In this document: one piece after another, positions 1 to 8,914 of the stretch
Layout of the letters: every line of letters starts with the position of its first letter
How positions within the stretch are numbered: position 1 is the first letter of the stretch
NCBI RefSeq assembly: GCF_001854325.1
Contig: NZ_CP017754.1
Coordinates: 868,001 to 932,000, forward strand
Length of the DNA: 64,000 nucleotides
Direction: 5' to 3'
Origin: Cupriavidus malaysiensis
Lineage (GTDB): Bacteria > Pseudomonadota > Gammaproteobacteria > Burkholderiales > Burkholderiaceae
Program-made: the position numbers and the translations under genes
Notes under the pieces: model-generated
Database searches by the model: none
The model's input: the letters and a program-made list of their open reading frames with translations, nothing else
Told to the model about the DNA's origin: nothing

Positions 1-19
1 AAGCCCAGGAGACCTGCCG

Positions 20-1222
20 ATGTCCCAGCCAGCGGTTCCCCCTTCCGCCGAGTTTCCCGCGCAGGCACGCGCGGCCGTGCGCCAGCTGCGCGCCTCGCGC
101 ATCCGCGAGGTCGCCAATGCCGGCATCGGCCGGCCCGACGTGCTGCCCTTCTGGTTCGGCGAGTCGGACCAGGTCACGCCAGCCTTCATCCGCGAGGCCG
201 GCAGCCGGGCGCTGGAGGCCGGCGCCACCTTCTACACGCACAATCTCGGCATCACCGCGCTGCGCGGCGCGCTGGCCGAGTATGTCAGCGCGCTGCACGG
301 ACCCACCAGCGTGGCGCAGGTCGCCGTGACCAGTTCCGGCGACAGCGGCCTGATGCTGGCGGCCCAGCTGGTGGCCGGCGCCGGCGACCGCATCGTCGCC
401 GTCACGCCGCTTTGGCCCAACCTGGTGGAGATCCCCAAGATCCTCGGCGCCGCGGTGCATACCGTATCGCTCGACTATGGCGCCGACGGCTGGACCCTGG
501 ACCTGGAGCGTCTGCTGGCCGCGCTGACGCCGGACACGCGCGCGCTGCTGATCAACTCTCCCAACAACCCGACCGGCTGGACCATGCCACGCGCGGTACA
601 GCAGGCGGTGCTGGCGCACTGCCGCCGCCACGGCATCTGGATCATCGCCGACGAGGTCTACGAGCGGCTGTACTACGGCGACGAACCCGGCGTGGGCGGC
701 GCCGCGCCATCCTTCCTCGACATCGCCAGGCGCGACGAGCGCGTGATCTGCATCAATTCCTTCTCCAAGGCCTGGCTGATGACCGGCTGGCGGCTGGGCT
801 GGATGGTCCTGCCCGAGGCGATGGAGGGCGACCTGGGCAAACTGATCGAGTACAACACCTCGTGCGCCCCCGCCTTCGTGCAGGAAGCCGGCGTGGTGGC
901 GGTGCGCGAGGGCGAGGCCTTCACGCGCGACCTGGTCGGCCGGCTGCGCGCGGCGCGCGATCATCTGGTCGGCGCGCTGTCGGCCTTGCCGGGCGTGGAC
1001 GCCCATGCCCCCGATGGCGCCATGTACGTGTTCTTCCGCCTGGCCGGCACGCGTGACAGCTTGGACCTGTGCAAGCGCCTGGTGCGCGAGGCCGGCCTCG
1101 GCCTGGCGCCCGGCAGCGCCTTTGGCGACGAAGGCGAGGGATTCGTGCGCTGGTGCTATGCCTGCGGCACGGAGCGCCTGGACGAGGGCGTGCGGCGCCT
1201 GCGGGACTACCTGGCGCGCTGA
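20..1222 (+). CDS. Pyridoxal-phosphate-dependent class I/II aminotransferase
   Basis: A 400-residue fold-type I aminotransferase, transferring an amino group from an amino acid to a 2-oxo acid in the cytoplasm; the substrate cannot be read from the sequence. Family hallmarks are SPNNPTGW near residue 180, the IIADEVYERLYYG block that positions PLP, and INSFSKAWLMTGWRLGW, whose Lys (about residue 250) should form the Schiff base. Length is normal for the family. The ATG follows AGGAG at about positions 7-11 with good spacing. The gene stands alone in this window, and its last 16 bases overlap the convergent outer-membrane efflux gene. Aspartate-type or broad-specificity amino acid transaminase are both possible; the family call is secure, the substrate is not. 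Confidence 0.9.
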   Translation: MSQPAVPPSAEFPAQARAAVRQLRASRIREVANAGIGRPDVLPFWFGESDQVTPAFIREAGSRALEAGATFYTHNLGITALRGALAEYVSALHGPTSVAQVAVTSSGDSGLMLAAQLVAGAGDRIVAVTPLWPNLVEIPKILGAAVHTVSLDYGADGWTLDLERLLAALTPDTRALLINSPNNPTGWTMPRAVQQAVLAHCRRHGIWIIADEVYERLYYGDEPGVGGAAPSFLDIARRDERVICINSFSKAWLMTGWRLGWMVLPEAMEGDLGKLIEYNTSCAPAFVQEAGVVAVREGEAFTRDLVGRLRAARDHLVGALSALPGVDAHAPDGAMYVFFRLAGTRDSLDLCKRLVREAGLGLAPGSAFGDEGEGFVRWCYACGTERLDEGVRRLRDYLAR

Positions 1223-2862
1223 GCCATGCTGGCGCCGTCCGCGCCCGCGCGCGGATGTGCGGCGCGAGCGGCGGGTGCCGGTTCCGTTCGCGCTTCCGTT
1301 TCCGTTTCCCTCTCCGTCTCCTGCCACCAGCCTCCGCCCAGCGCCTGCAGCAGCGCCGCCGAGTCCGCCAGGCGGGCGGCCTGGGCCTGTACCAGGTCCT
1401 GCGCGGCCTGGCGGTACTGGCGTTCGGCATCGAGCAGCGCGAGCTGGCTGACGCCGCCGGCCCGGTACTGCGCCGCGACGATGTCCAGCGTCTCACGCGC
1501 CCGCTGCGCGGCATCGGCGCGCGCGCGCAGGGCCAGCGCATCGGCCTCCAGCGCGCGCAGCGCGTCGGCCACCTCCAGCAGGCCCTGCAGCACCACCTGG
1601 CGGTAGGCCGCCAGCGATTGCGCGTAGGCGGCCTGCGCACTGCGCCGGCGCTCGAGCAGCTCGCCGCCGTGGAAGACCGGTTGGGCCAGGCCGGCCGCCA
1701 GGCTCCACACGTTCAGGCTGCGGAAGAGGTCGCCGGCCGACAGGCCCTGCGTGCCGGCGCTGCCGCTCAGGGTCAGCTGCGGGTAGAGGTTGGCGGTGGC
1801 CACGCCGATATTGGCCGAGGCCTGCTGCAGCAGGGCCTGGGCGGCGGCGATGTCGGGACGCCGCTGCGCCAGTGTCGACGGCAGGCTGAGCGGCAGCGCC
1901 GCGGGCAGGTGCAGGGTGTCGAGGTCGAAGGCGGGCACCGCGCCCTCGCCGCTACTGTGGTCCGACGCGCTGTCGTCGTCGCTGGTGCCGGCGGGCGCCA
2001 GGCCCAGGTAGACAGCCAGCTGGTGGCGGCAGGCGGCAAGCTGGCGCGCCAGGCCGGGCAATTGCGCCTCGGTCTGGTCGAGCACGCCCTGCTGGCGCCG
2101 CACGTCGACCTCGGCCACGCCGCCGGCCGCGAGCCGCGCGCGCGTGATGTCCAGGCTGCGCCGTTGCGCGGCCGTCTGTGCGCGCAGTTCGGCAATCTGC
2201 GCGCGCAGGCCGGCCTCGCGGATGGCCGCCGTGACCACGTTGGCGGCGAGCGCCAGGCGCGCCGCCTGCCATTCGAAGCGCTGGTAGTCGACCGCCGCGC
2301 GCAGGCCCTCCAGCTCGCGCCGCTGCGCGCCGAACAGGTCCAGCACATAGGACACCTGCACCGAGGCCCCGTACAGCGTGAACGGTCCGGGGCTGGGAAA
2401 AGCGGTAATGCCCAGGCTCTTGATATCGACCTGCTGGCGCGTGCTGCTGAGCCTGGCGTCGATGGCCGGCCATTGCGTCGCCCCGCTGCGTGCGGCGAGA
2501 TCGTGGCCGGCCTGCTCCAGGCGCGCGCGGGCCTGGGCGACGCCCGGATTGGCTGCCAGCGCGGCCTCGACGGTGCGGTCCAGCGCGGGACTGCCGAACA
2601 AGGTCCACCAGCGCTCGGGCACGTCGGCGCCGTCGTCGAGGACCTGCGCGCCGCCGTGGCTGCCTTCGGCCTGCGCCGTCCGGGGCGGCGCAGGCGGCAT
2701 CGTGTAGCCGCTGTCCAGTGGGGGCTGCGGCGGCCGGAAGTCCGGTCCGACCGTGCAGCCCGCCGCCAGTGCCAGGCAGGCGGCGAGCACCGCCCGCCGG
2801 CGCAGGTGGCGCAGGCGGAGGACGGGGGCGGGACTGGCGTTGACTCCGGCAGGTCGACCCAT
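1207..2862 (-). CDS. Outer-membrane efflux lipoprotein, NodT/OprM type
   Basis: A 551-residue TolC-like outer-membrane channel, last gene of a tripartite exporter operon. The N-terminus has basic residues, a hydrophobic stretch and the lipobox LAAGC, giving a lipidated Cys36, followed by the TVGPDFRPP start typical of NodT-family efflux lipoproteins. Two OEP repeats follow, with the usual LDLFGAQRRELE and NLYPQLTLSGSAG segments. The ATG is preceded by AGGAGG with a 6-base gap and lies 9 bases after the permease stop, so it is probably translated from the same mRNA. The C-terminal part is rich in acidic and Arg residues (about residues 515-535), which is not conserved in the family. The 3' end overlaps the convergent aminotransferase by 16 bases. 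Confidence 0.92.
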   Translation of the reverse strand: MGRPAGVNASPAPVLRLRHLRRRAVLAACLALAAGCTVGPDFRPPQPPLDSGYTMPPAPPRTAQAEGSHGGAQVLDDGADVPERWWTLFGSPALDRTVEAALAANPGVAQARARLEQAGHDLAARSGATQWPAIDARLSSTRQQVDIKSLGITAFPSPGPFTLYGASVQVSYVLDLFGAQRRELEGLRAAVDYQRFEWQAARLALAANVVTAAIREAGLRAQIAELRAQTAAQRRSLDITRARLAAGGVAEVDVRRQQGVLDQTEAQLPGLARQLAACRHQLAVYLGLAPAGTSDDDSASDHSSGEGAVPAFDLDTLHLPAALPLSLPSTLAQRRPDIAAAQALLQQASANIGVATANLYPQLTLSGSAGTQGLSAGDLFRSLNVWSLAAGLAQPVFHGGELLERRRSAQAAYAQSLAAYRQVVLQGLLEVADALRALEADALALRARADAAQRARETLDIVAAQYRAGGVSQLALLDAERQYRQAAQDLVQAQAARLADSAALLQALGGGWWQETERETETEARTEPAPAARAAHPRAGADGASMAQRAR

Positions 2863-2871
2863 GCTTGCCTC

Positions 2872-4023
2872 CTAGTCGAGCGTGCGCCGGTAGAAGCGCA
2901 AGGCGATGCCCATCACCACCACGGTGAACAGCGCCAGCGGCCACACATTGGGCCAGAGCTCCGGCCAGCCGTTGCCCTTCAGCAGGATGCCGCGGATCAG
3001 GCGGTGGAAGTAGGTCATCGGCAGGACGTTGCCGATGGCCTGGGCCCAGCCCGGCATGCCCTGGAAGGGGAACATGAAGCCGGACAGCAGGATGTTGGGC
3101 AGGAAGTAGAAGAAGGTCAGTTGAACCGCCTGCAACTGGTTCTGCGCCAGCGAGGACAGGGTGATGCCCACCGTCAGGTTGGCCGCGATGAACAGCAGCG
3201 CGGCCAGGTAGACCGCCAGCACGGAGCCGACGAAGGGCACGTGGAACACCCAGCGCGCCGCCAGCAGGATGATGGTGGCCTGGATCAGGCCGATGAAGAT
3301 GTAGGGCACGATCTTGCCGGTCATCACTTCCAGCGGCCGCACCGGGGTGGCCAGCAGGTTCTCCATGGTGCCGCGCTCGCGCTCGCGCGTCATCGCCAGC
3401 CCGGTCATCATCACCATGGTCATGGTCAGGATCACGCCCATCAGGCCGGGGACGATGTTGTACTGGGTGATGCCTTCCGGGTTGTAGAGGCGCTGCACCT
3501 GCACGTCGAAAGGCGGATGGCCGCCGGCCAGCGGCGCCAGCGCGCCTTGCAGGTCCTTGCCGGCCACGTTGTAGGGCAGCTGGGTGAGCGCGGCGATGGC
3601 TGCGCTGGTGGCCGACGGGTCGGTGGCGTCCGCTTCCACCAGCAGGGCGGGGCGCTCGCCGCGCAGCAGGCGCCGCGTGAAGTCGGCCGGAATGCTGACC
3701 ACGAACTGGACCTCCCCCTTCATCAACGCTTCGCGCCCCGCCTGCTCGCCGGGCAGCGTGCCCGCCACGCGGAAGTAGCTGGAATTCTGCAGCCCGGCGA
3801 TGAAGGAGCGGGTGAACTCGCTCTGGTCGGCGGCGATCACCGCCGTGGTCAGGTGGCGCGGGTCGTTGTTGATGGCGAAACCGAACAGAAGCAACTGCAT
3901 GATGGGGATGCCGACGATCATGGCGAAGGTGACGCGGTCGCGCCGCAGTTGCAGGAACTCCTTCAGCACGATGCTCCACCAGCGCTGCAGCGAGAAGCCG
4001 GGACGGGGCGCGGTGCCGTTCAT
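2872..4023 (-). CDS. ABC-2 type transporter permease (YbhR/YhhJ-like)
   Basis: A 383-residue inner-membrane permease. After a cytoplasmic start (LKEFLQLRRDR) comes one membrane segment near residues 33-52, a long periplasmic domain (about 55-180), then a cluster of five hydrophobic segments to the C-terminus. This is the layout of the YbhS/YbhR/YhhJ family. The motif RERERGTMENLLATPVRP near residue 240 is the conserved coupling region of ABC-2 exporters. Its start overlaps the stop of the ATPase gene (ATGA), indicating translational coupling. It should form the pore of the exporter with the upstream ATPase, probably as a homodimer because only one permease gene is present. Confidence 0.92.
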   Translation of the reverse strand: MNGTAPRPGFSLQRWWSIVLKEFLQLRRDRVTFAMIVGIPIMQLLLFGFAINNDPRHLTTAVIAADQSEFTRSFIAGLQNSSYFRVAGTLPGEQAGREALMKGEVQFVVSIPADFTRRLLRGERPALLVEADATDPSATSAAIAALTQLPYNVAGKDLQGALAPLAGGHPPFDVQVQRLYNPEGITQYNIVPGLMGVILTMTMVMMTGLAMTRERERGTMENLLATPVRPLEVMTGKIVPYIFIGLIQATIILLAARWVFHVPFVGSVLAVYLAALLFIAANLTVGITLSSLAQNQLQAVQLTFFYFLPNILLSGFMFPFQGMPGWAQAIGNVLPMTYFHRLIRGILLKGNGWPELWPNVWPLALFTVVVMGIALRFYRRTLD

Positions 4024-5009
4024 GGCCGCGCTCCGCCATGCGCCGGAGCCGGCGCGCTGGCCGGCGCCCGCATATTGTCCTCGGAGCGGCTCATCATATG
4101 GATGAAGACATCCTCCAGGCTGGTCTCGGTGGCTTCGACGCGGTGCCGGGGCCCGGCCACGCGCGCGAGCGTGGCCGCCAGCGTGTCGGCATCGCGGCCG
4201 GTGACGTGCAGCGCGTTGCCGAACACCACGGTCTGCTCCACGCCGGGGGCGCCCTGCAACTGCTGCGACAGCGCGGCGAGGTCGTCGCCCAGCACCGACC
4301 AGGTGCTGAGCCGCTGGCCGGCCACCACCTCGGCCGCGGTGCCCTGTGCCAGCAGCTTGCCGTAGGCGATGTAGGCCAGCTTGTGGCAGCGCTCGGCCTC
4401 GTCCATGTAATGGGTGCTGACCAGCACCGAGATGCCGCGCGCGGCGAGCTGGTGGAGCTGTTCCCAGAAGTCGCGCCGCGCCTTGGGGTCGACCCCGGCG
4501 GTGGGCTCGTCGAGCAGCAGCAGGCGCGGTTCGTGCAGCAGGCAGGCGGCCAGCGCCAGGCGCTGCTTCCAGCCGCCGGACAGTGCGCCCGCGAGCTGGC
4601 CGGCGCGCGCCGCCAGGCCGAGATCCTCGAGCGCACGCTCGACCGCCTCGCGCCGGCGCGGCATGCCGTAGACGCGGGCGACGAAGTCCAGGTTCTCGCG
4701 GATCGACAGGTCGTCCCAGTAAGAGAACCGCTGCGTCATGTAGCCGACACGGCGCTTGATCTCCGCGCTCTCGCGCAGGATGTCGAAACCCAGGCAGCTG
4801 CCCGCGCCGCCGTCAGGAGTCAGCAGGCCGCACATCATGCGGATCGAGGTCGTCTTGCCGCTGCCGTTGGGGCCGAGGAAGCCGAAGATCTCGCCGTGTC
4901 CGACCTGCATGGTCAGGCCGTCCACCACCAGGCGGTTGCCGTAGCGCTTGCTCAGGCCGCGCACGTCGATGGCGGGCGCGGCGTGGTCCGGTGCGTCGGT
5001 CGGGCTCAT
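4020..5009 (-). CDS. ABC transporter ATP-binding protein (drug/efflux type)
   Basis: A 329-residue ATPase energising the exporter. Walker A GPNGSGKT is at 46-53, the signature LSGGWKQR at 143-150, and Walker B LLLLDEP at about 163-169, followed by TAGVDPKARRDFW, typical of the CcmA/YbhF class. The frame is open far upstream, but family length and the ATGA overlap with the HlyD gene fix the start at 5009. E. coli YbhF is a double-domain ATPase; this one has a single nucleotide-binding domain and so probably works as a homodimer. Substrate unknown; hydrophobic drugs or cations are what characterised relatives export. Confidence 0.93.
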   Translation of the reverse strand: MSPTDAPDHAAPAIDVRGLSKRYGNRLVVDGLTMQVGHGEIFGFLGPNGSGKTTSIRMMCGLLTPDGGAGSCLGFDILRESAEIKRRVGYMTQRFSYWDDLSIRENLDFVARVYGMPRRREAVERALEDLGLAARAGQLAGALSGGWKQRLALAACLLHEPRLLLLDEPTAGVDPKARRDFWEQLHQLAARGISVLVSTHYMDEAERCHKLAYIAYGKLLAQGTAAEVVAGQRLSTWSVLGDDLAALSQQLQGAPGVEQTVVFGNALHVTGRDADTLAATLARVAGPRHRVEATETSLEDVFIHMMSRSEDNMRAPASAPAPAHGGARP

Positions 5010-6010
5010 GGACGGAAGACCTCCACCGGCTGCCCCGGGTGCAGGGCCGCCGCGTCGGCGAGCGCGGGATGGGCTTCGACGAGGAAGACCAGCTTGCGCC
5101 GTGTCTCGTTGCTGTAGATCACCGGCGGGGTGTACTCGGCCTCGTTGGCGATGTAGCTGATGCGCACCTGCAGCGGTCGGGCGCAGCCGTCGCAATGCAT
5201 CGTGACCGCTTCGCCATTGCGCAGCGCGCCCACCTCGGCCTCGGGCACGAAGAAGCGCACCTTGACGTTGCCCGGCGGCAGCATGCGCACCACCGGGCTG
5301 CCGGCCGGGACCCACTCGCCGAGGCGGAACACGGTGTCGTAGACCAGTCCATCCTGCGCGGCGGCGACGCGCTTGCGCGACAGCTTCCATTCCGCCTGGG
5401 CCAGCGCCGCGCGCAGCGCTTCCACCTGGCGTGCCTGCGCCTCGCGCTGGGCTTCGCGTCCCGGCAGGCGGGCCACCGCGACGCTGCGCTCCAGCTCGCG
5501 CACGCGGGCCGCATCGGCCGCGGCGCCGGCGCGGCTGTCATCGAGCTGGGCCCGGGCGATGCCGCCGGCGGCGAACTGGACCTGGTCGCGCGCGTACTGG
5601 GTGGCGCTGCGCTGCGCCTGGGCACGCGCCTGGGCGAGCTGGGCGCGGTTGACGTCGACCTCCGGCCGGCGCTTGCCGGTCGCCAGGTCCGCCAGCTGGG
5701 CCTGGGCCGCCTGCAGGGCGGCGGCGGCCTGGTCGCGCGCGGCGCGCTCGTCGTCGTTCTCCAGCGCGAACAGCGGCGCTCCCGCCACGACCTGCTGGCC
5801 GCGCGCCACCGACAGCTGGTCGAGCCGGCCGGCGAACGGCGAGGCCACATTGACGAACTCGCCTTCGACATAGCCCTGCCAGGCAGTCGGTGCCGGCTTG
5901 CCGCAGCCGCCCAGGGCCGAGGCCGCGGCCGCCAGGACCAGCCAGGTGCGGGCAGGAGAGGCACGCGGCAGGCGCGGGCGGCAGGGCAGGGTGCGCAGGC
6001 GGTTCGGCAT
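5006..6010 (-). CDS. HlyD-family periplasmic adaptor lipoprotein (YbhG-like)
   Basis: A 334-residue membrane-fusion protein that should bridge the inner-membrane ABC pair and the outer-membrane channel. The N-terminus has a hydrophobic stretch ending in SALGGC, a lipobox with Cys36, so it is probably an inner-membrane-anchored lipoprotein. It continues with a biotinyl/lipoyl-like half (GEFVNVASPFAGRLDQL), a long Ala/Gln-rich coiled-coil hairpin (about residues 95-205), the second lipoyl half and a beta-barrel domain. E. coli YbhG has the same general plan. It lies 20 bases after the TetR gene stop and overlaps the ATPase start by 4 bases. Confidence 0.92.
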   Translation of the reverse strand: MPNRLRTLPCRPRLPRASPARTWLVLAAAASALGGCGKPAPTAWQGYVEGEFVNVASPFAGRLDQLSVARGQQVVAGAPLFALENDDERAARDQAAAALQAAQAQLADLATGKRRPEVDVNRAQLAQARAQAQRSATQYARDQVQFAAGGIARAQLDDSRAGAAADAARVRELERSVAVARLPGREAQREAQARQVEALRAALAQAEWKLSRKRVAAAQDGLVYDTVFRLGEWVPAGSPVVRMLPPGNVKVRFFVPEAEVGALRNGEAVTMHCDGCARPLQVRISYIANEAEYTPPVIYSNETRRKLVFLVEAHPALADAAALHPGQPVEVFRP

Positions 6011-6030
6011 GGCGGCTCCGGATGGCGGGC

Positions 6031-6774
6031 TCAGGCGTTGGCGGGTGGCCAGGGCCGTGCTGGCGCGAGGGCATGCGCCAGCAGCGTGCTGACGTGGCGT
6101 ACCAGGGCCTCGCTGTCGAGCGCGGCGGCGCCGGGCAACTGTCGCCAGATGTGCGCGGTAGCGAGCGGCAGCAGCGTCAGCCCGATCAGCGAAACGATCA
6201 GCAGGGGCGGCTCCAGCCCGGGGGCGAGCGCGCCGCGCGACTGGGCTGAGCGCAGCAGCACGATCAGCCGCCCTGCGCGCGGCAGCGCGAAACGCTGCAG
6301 CATCCGTTCACGCAGTTGGCCGTCGACGCCGGCGATCTCGCGGATCCACAATCCGGGAAACCATGGCGTCGCGGCCGCGGCGCGGATCAGGCGCTCGGCG
6401 ATGCCGCACAGCAGGGCCGCGAGGTCGGCGGCGCTATCGCCGGCCTTGGCCGTGCTGCCGTCGGCCAGCACGGCATCGATCGGGGAAAAGACCTGGTCGA
6501 CCAGGGGATGCAGGCGTTCGTCGACCACGGCATCGAGCAATTGGCCGCGCTCTCGGAAATAGTAGTGAACCAGGGCCGGCGTGACGCCGGCAGCGGTCGC
6601 GATGGCCCGGATCGGCGTGGCGGCGACGCCGCGCTCGGCGAACAGCGAGGTGGCCGTATCGAGCAGGTGGGAGCGCTGGTCCGGGCCGGCGTCGCCGGAA
6701 GGGCCGGGCCGGCTCGGCCGCCCCGGCCGGCGGCGACCGGCGCAAAGGGGTGCGGTGAGAGGTGGTGCGGCCAT
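6031..6774 (-). CDS. TetR-family regulator of the exporter operon (CecR/YbiH-like)
   Basis: A 247-residue TetR repressor, first gene of the operon. The helix-turn-helix lies around residues 33-80 (LLDTATSLFAERGVAA, then ATAAGVTPALVHYYF), followed by a long ligand-binding domain. The order TetR, HlyD, ATPase, permease matches the E. coli ybiH-ybhGFSR set, whose regulator CecR responds to drugs. That supports autoregulation plus control of the exporter; the effector is unknown. The ATG at 6774 is preceded by AGGAGGG. The N-terminal 30 residues are rich in Pro, Arg and Gly and are probably disordered. A nested palindrome immediately upstream is the likely operator. Confidence 0.9.
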   Translation of the reverse strand: MAAPPLTAPLCAGRRRPGRPSRPGPSGDAGPDQRSHLLDTATSLFAERGVAATPIRAIATAAGVTPALVHYYFRERGQLLDAVVDERLHPLVDQVFSPIDAVLADGSTAKAGDSAADLAALLCGIAERLIRAAAATPWFPGLWIREIAGVDGQLRERMLQRFALPRAGRLIVLLRSAQSRGALAPGLEPPLLIVSLIGLTLLPLATAHIWRQLPGAAALDSEALVRHVSTLLAHALAPARPWPPANA

Positions 6775-6787
6775 GGCGCCCTCCTGT

Positions 6788-6834
6788 CGATCGTTTCATA
6801 TTAATTGTTGGGTTAATTAATTCAAGAACGATCG
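6788..6834 (-). promoter_or_regulatory. Promoter and nested palindromic operator for the TetR-exporter operon
   Basis: Two inverted repeats share almost the same centre. The outer arms are CGATCGTT (6788-6795) and AACGATCG (6827-6834). The inner arms are ATTAATT (6800-6806) and AATTAAT (6815-6821). On the minus strand a promoter can be drawn inside it: -35 TTGAAT (6820-6825), a 16-base spacer, and -10 TAATAT (6798-6803). A TetR dimer or pair of dimers bound here would block RNA polymerase. The AT-rich core stands out strongly from its GC-rich surroundings. The repeats are seen directly; binding by the adjacent TetR is inferred. Confidence 0.65.
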
Positions 6835-6913
6835 CCAGGTGCTGCGGACCTGGGCCAGGATGACTGGAAAAGCCCGCTCGGGGTGGCGTTTGTTGCAATG
6901 CAGCAATACAAGG

Positions 6914-6942
6914 TGGACATGTCATGCAGGCTTGGCTATGCT
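6914..6942 (+). promoter_or_regulatory. Putative sigma70 promoter for the porin gene
   Basis: TGGACA (6914-6919), a spacer of exactly 17 bases, then TATGCT (6937-6942), upstream of the porin start at 7007. The match to the TTGACA/TATAAT consensus is moderate and the spacing ideal. Only the sequence pattern supports this. Confidence 0.45.
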
Positions 6943-7006
6943 TCGTGCGCCCAATAACCGAGCGGACCCGTGCAAGCCCGCTCCCTGCCCCTCCTGCCGC
7001 CATTCC

Positions 7007-8431
7007 ATGCTGTTCCGCCGACTCGCCAACGGGGCGCTGCGTCCCCTGCCTTGCCTGCTGTTGAGCGCCGCCTGCTCGCTGGCCGCCGCGCCGGCATGGG
7101 CGCAGAGCACGGCACAGGACGCGCCGCCCGCGGCTGCCGCACCGGATGCCGCCGTCGCGCCGCCGGCGCAGCGTACGCCGCTGGAGATCCTGGAAGACCG
7201 CTTCGCCTTCCACGGCCAGGCCACCTATATCTGGCAGCGCCAGCCGGCCTTCGATGCGGCCTATTCGGGACCGAACAGCCTGATGTCGCAGCGGGCCAAG
7301 AGCTACTCGTTCAGCACCACGCTGGATTTCGGCGCCAGGCTGTGGAACGGGGCCGAGTTCCACTTCAATCCCGAGGTCACGCAGGGCGTGCCTTTCTCCG
7401 ACCTGCACGGCGTAGGCGGCCCCACCAACGGCGAACTGGCCAAGGTATCGAGCACCAACCCGACCATCTACCGTGCGCGCGCCTTCCTGCGCCAGACCTG
7501 GGGGCTGGGTGGCGGCAGCGAGGAGCAGGAGGCCGACTTCAACCAGTTTGCCGGTTCGGTCGACAAGCGCCGCCTGGTGCTGACCGCCGGTAACTTCGGC
7601 GTGCTCGATGTGTTCGACCAGAACGACTACGGTTCCGACCCGCGCACCCAGTTCATGAACTGGTCCTTCATGGCGCACGGCTCCTTCGACTATCCCGCCG
7701 ACGCGCGCGGCTACGACTGGGGGTTCGCGCTGGAGTATGTCGGCGACGATTGGTCGGTGCGCTTCGGCCATTTCCTGCAGCCGCGCGAATCGAACGGGCT
7801 GCCGCTGGATACGCGCCTGTTCAAGCACTACGGCGATATCCTGGAATTCGAGCGCCGCTACCGCCTGGCCGGGCAGCCCGGCGTGGCGCGCCTGCTGCTG
7901 TGGCGCAACCAGGCGCGCATGGGCTCCTTCAGCGATGCCCTCGGCTACGGACAGGCCACCGGCACCACGCCCGACGTCGCCAACGTGCGCGAGGAGCACG
8001 CCAAGCTCGGCATCGGCGTATCGCTGATGCAGAAGGTCAATGACTCGCTCGGCGTGTTCCTGCGCGCCAATATGTCGGACGACAAGACCGAGACCTACGC
8101 CTTCACGGAGATCGGCCGCCAGGTGGCGGTGGGCGGCATGCTGGCCGGCACGGCCTGGGGCCGGCCGCGCGACAACCTCGGCATGGCGGTGGCGATCAAT
8201 ATGCTGGGGCCGAACCATCGCGCCTACCTGGCCGCGGGCGGGCAGGGCGCCTTCCTGGGCGACGGCGCGCTCGACTATGCGCCGGAACAGGTGTTCGAAG
8301 TGTTCTACAGCTTCCAGGCCTTCAAGTACCTGAGCATCAGCCCGGACTTCCAGTACATCCGCAATCCCGGCTACAACGCCGCGCGCGGTCCCGCCAGGTT
8401 CTACGGCGTACGCTTCCACAGCGAATTCTGA
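7007..8431 (+). CDS. Carbohydrate-selective porin, OprB family
   Basis: A 474-residue outer-membrane beta-barrel. The signal peptide (about residues 1-32) ends in a typical AWA cleavage site, which is why the start was set at 7007 rather than further upstream. The mature protein has the OprB-type FAFHGQATYIWQRQPAF opening, alternating aromatic strands, and a C-terminal Phe (VRFHSEF) as expected for barrel assembly. No strong ribosome-binding site is visible. It is transcribed away from the TetR-exporter operon, with a plausible promoter at 6914-6942. It probably lets sugars or other small neutral molecules into the periplasm; the specificity cannot be read. Confidence 0.88.
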   Translation: MLFRRLANGALRPLPCLLLSAACSLAAAPAWAQSTAQDAPPAAAAPDAAVAPPAQRTPLEILEDRFAFHGQATYIWQRQPAFDAAYSGPNSLMSQRAKSYSFSTTLDFGARLWNGAEFHFNPEVTQGVPFSDLHGVGGPTNGELAKVSSTNPTIYRARAFLRQTWGLGGGSEEQEADFNQFAGSVDKRRLVLTAGNFGVLDVFDQNDYGSDPRTQFMNWSFMAHGSFDYPADARGYDWGFALEYVGDDWSVRFGHFLQPRESNGLPLDTRLFKHYGDILEFERRYRLAGQPGVARLLLWRNQARMGSFSDALGYGQATGTTPDVANVREEHAKLGIGVSLMQKVNDSLGVFLRANMSDDKTETYAFTEIGRQVAVGGMLAGTAWGRPRDNLGMAVAINMLGPNHRAYLAAGGQGAFLGDGALDYAPEQVFEVFYSFQAFKYLSISPDFQYIRNPGYNAARGPARFYGVRFHSEF

Positions 8432-8452
8432 GCGCCGCGCCGGCGCGCGCGA

Positions 8453-8908
8453 TCAGCCCGGGGCCGGGCCGCGCGTCTCGTCCAGCGTGCTGAGCAGGGT
8501 CCGCAACTGGCGCGCCTTGGCCGCGCCGAGGCGGTGCACCAGGCTGTCTTCGTGCGCCTGTACGAGGGCATCCAGCCGCGCCGACAACTCCAGTCCCTGG
8601 TCGGTGGCGTAGAGCAGCACGCGGCGGTTGTCTGCGCTGTCGGGACTGCGCATCGCCAGTCCCTGGGCGATCATCTTGTCGACCAGCTTGGTCAGCGTGG
8701 GCGGGTGCATCAGCAGCGACTGCGCGACTTCCCCCATCGCATGGCCGTGCGCATCCGCCAGCACGCGCAGCACTTTCCAGTGTTCGACCTGCACGCCTTC
8801 CGCGGCCAGCGCGGCTTCGAGCCGCGCCTGCACGGCGGCGTGGGCACGGGCGAGATGCTGGGTGAGGTAGCCGTCGAAGGCGGCCGGGGGCGGAGTGGTG
8901 CGGGACAT
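8453..8908 (-). CDS. MarR-family transcriptional regulator
   Basis: A 151-residue winged-helix regulator. Helices VQVEHWKVLRVLADAHGHAMGEVAQSL and the wing after PPTLTKLVDKMIAQGLAMR (DSADNRRVLLYAT) are standard MarR features. It is divergent from the AmiC-like gene, with 86 bases between starts, and those bases hold a cluster of GGAAA/TTTCC palindromes. The same palindrome type lies over the amidase promoter at 10254-10290, so this protein is the natural candidate for controlling both. The ligand may be an amide, a carboxylic acid product or an aromatic acid; none can be read. Confidence 0.9.
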   Translation of the reverse strand: MSRTTPPPAAFDGYLTQHLARAHAAVQARLEAALAAEGVQVEHWKVLRVLADAHGHAMGEVAQSLLMHPPTLTKLVDKMIAQGLAMRSPDSADNRRVLLYATDQGLELSARLDALVQAHEDSLVHRLGAAKARQLRTLLSTLDETRGPAPG

Positions 8909-8914
8909 TGCGCT

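Noticed and set aside
1069..4365. Long plus-strand open frame opposite the efflux operon
   Set aside because: Its translation is low-complexity Arg/Gln/Gly/His with no recognisable fold, while the minus strand holds three well-defined exporter genes there.
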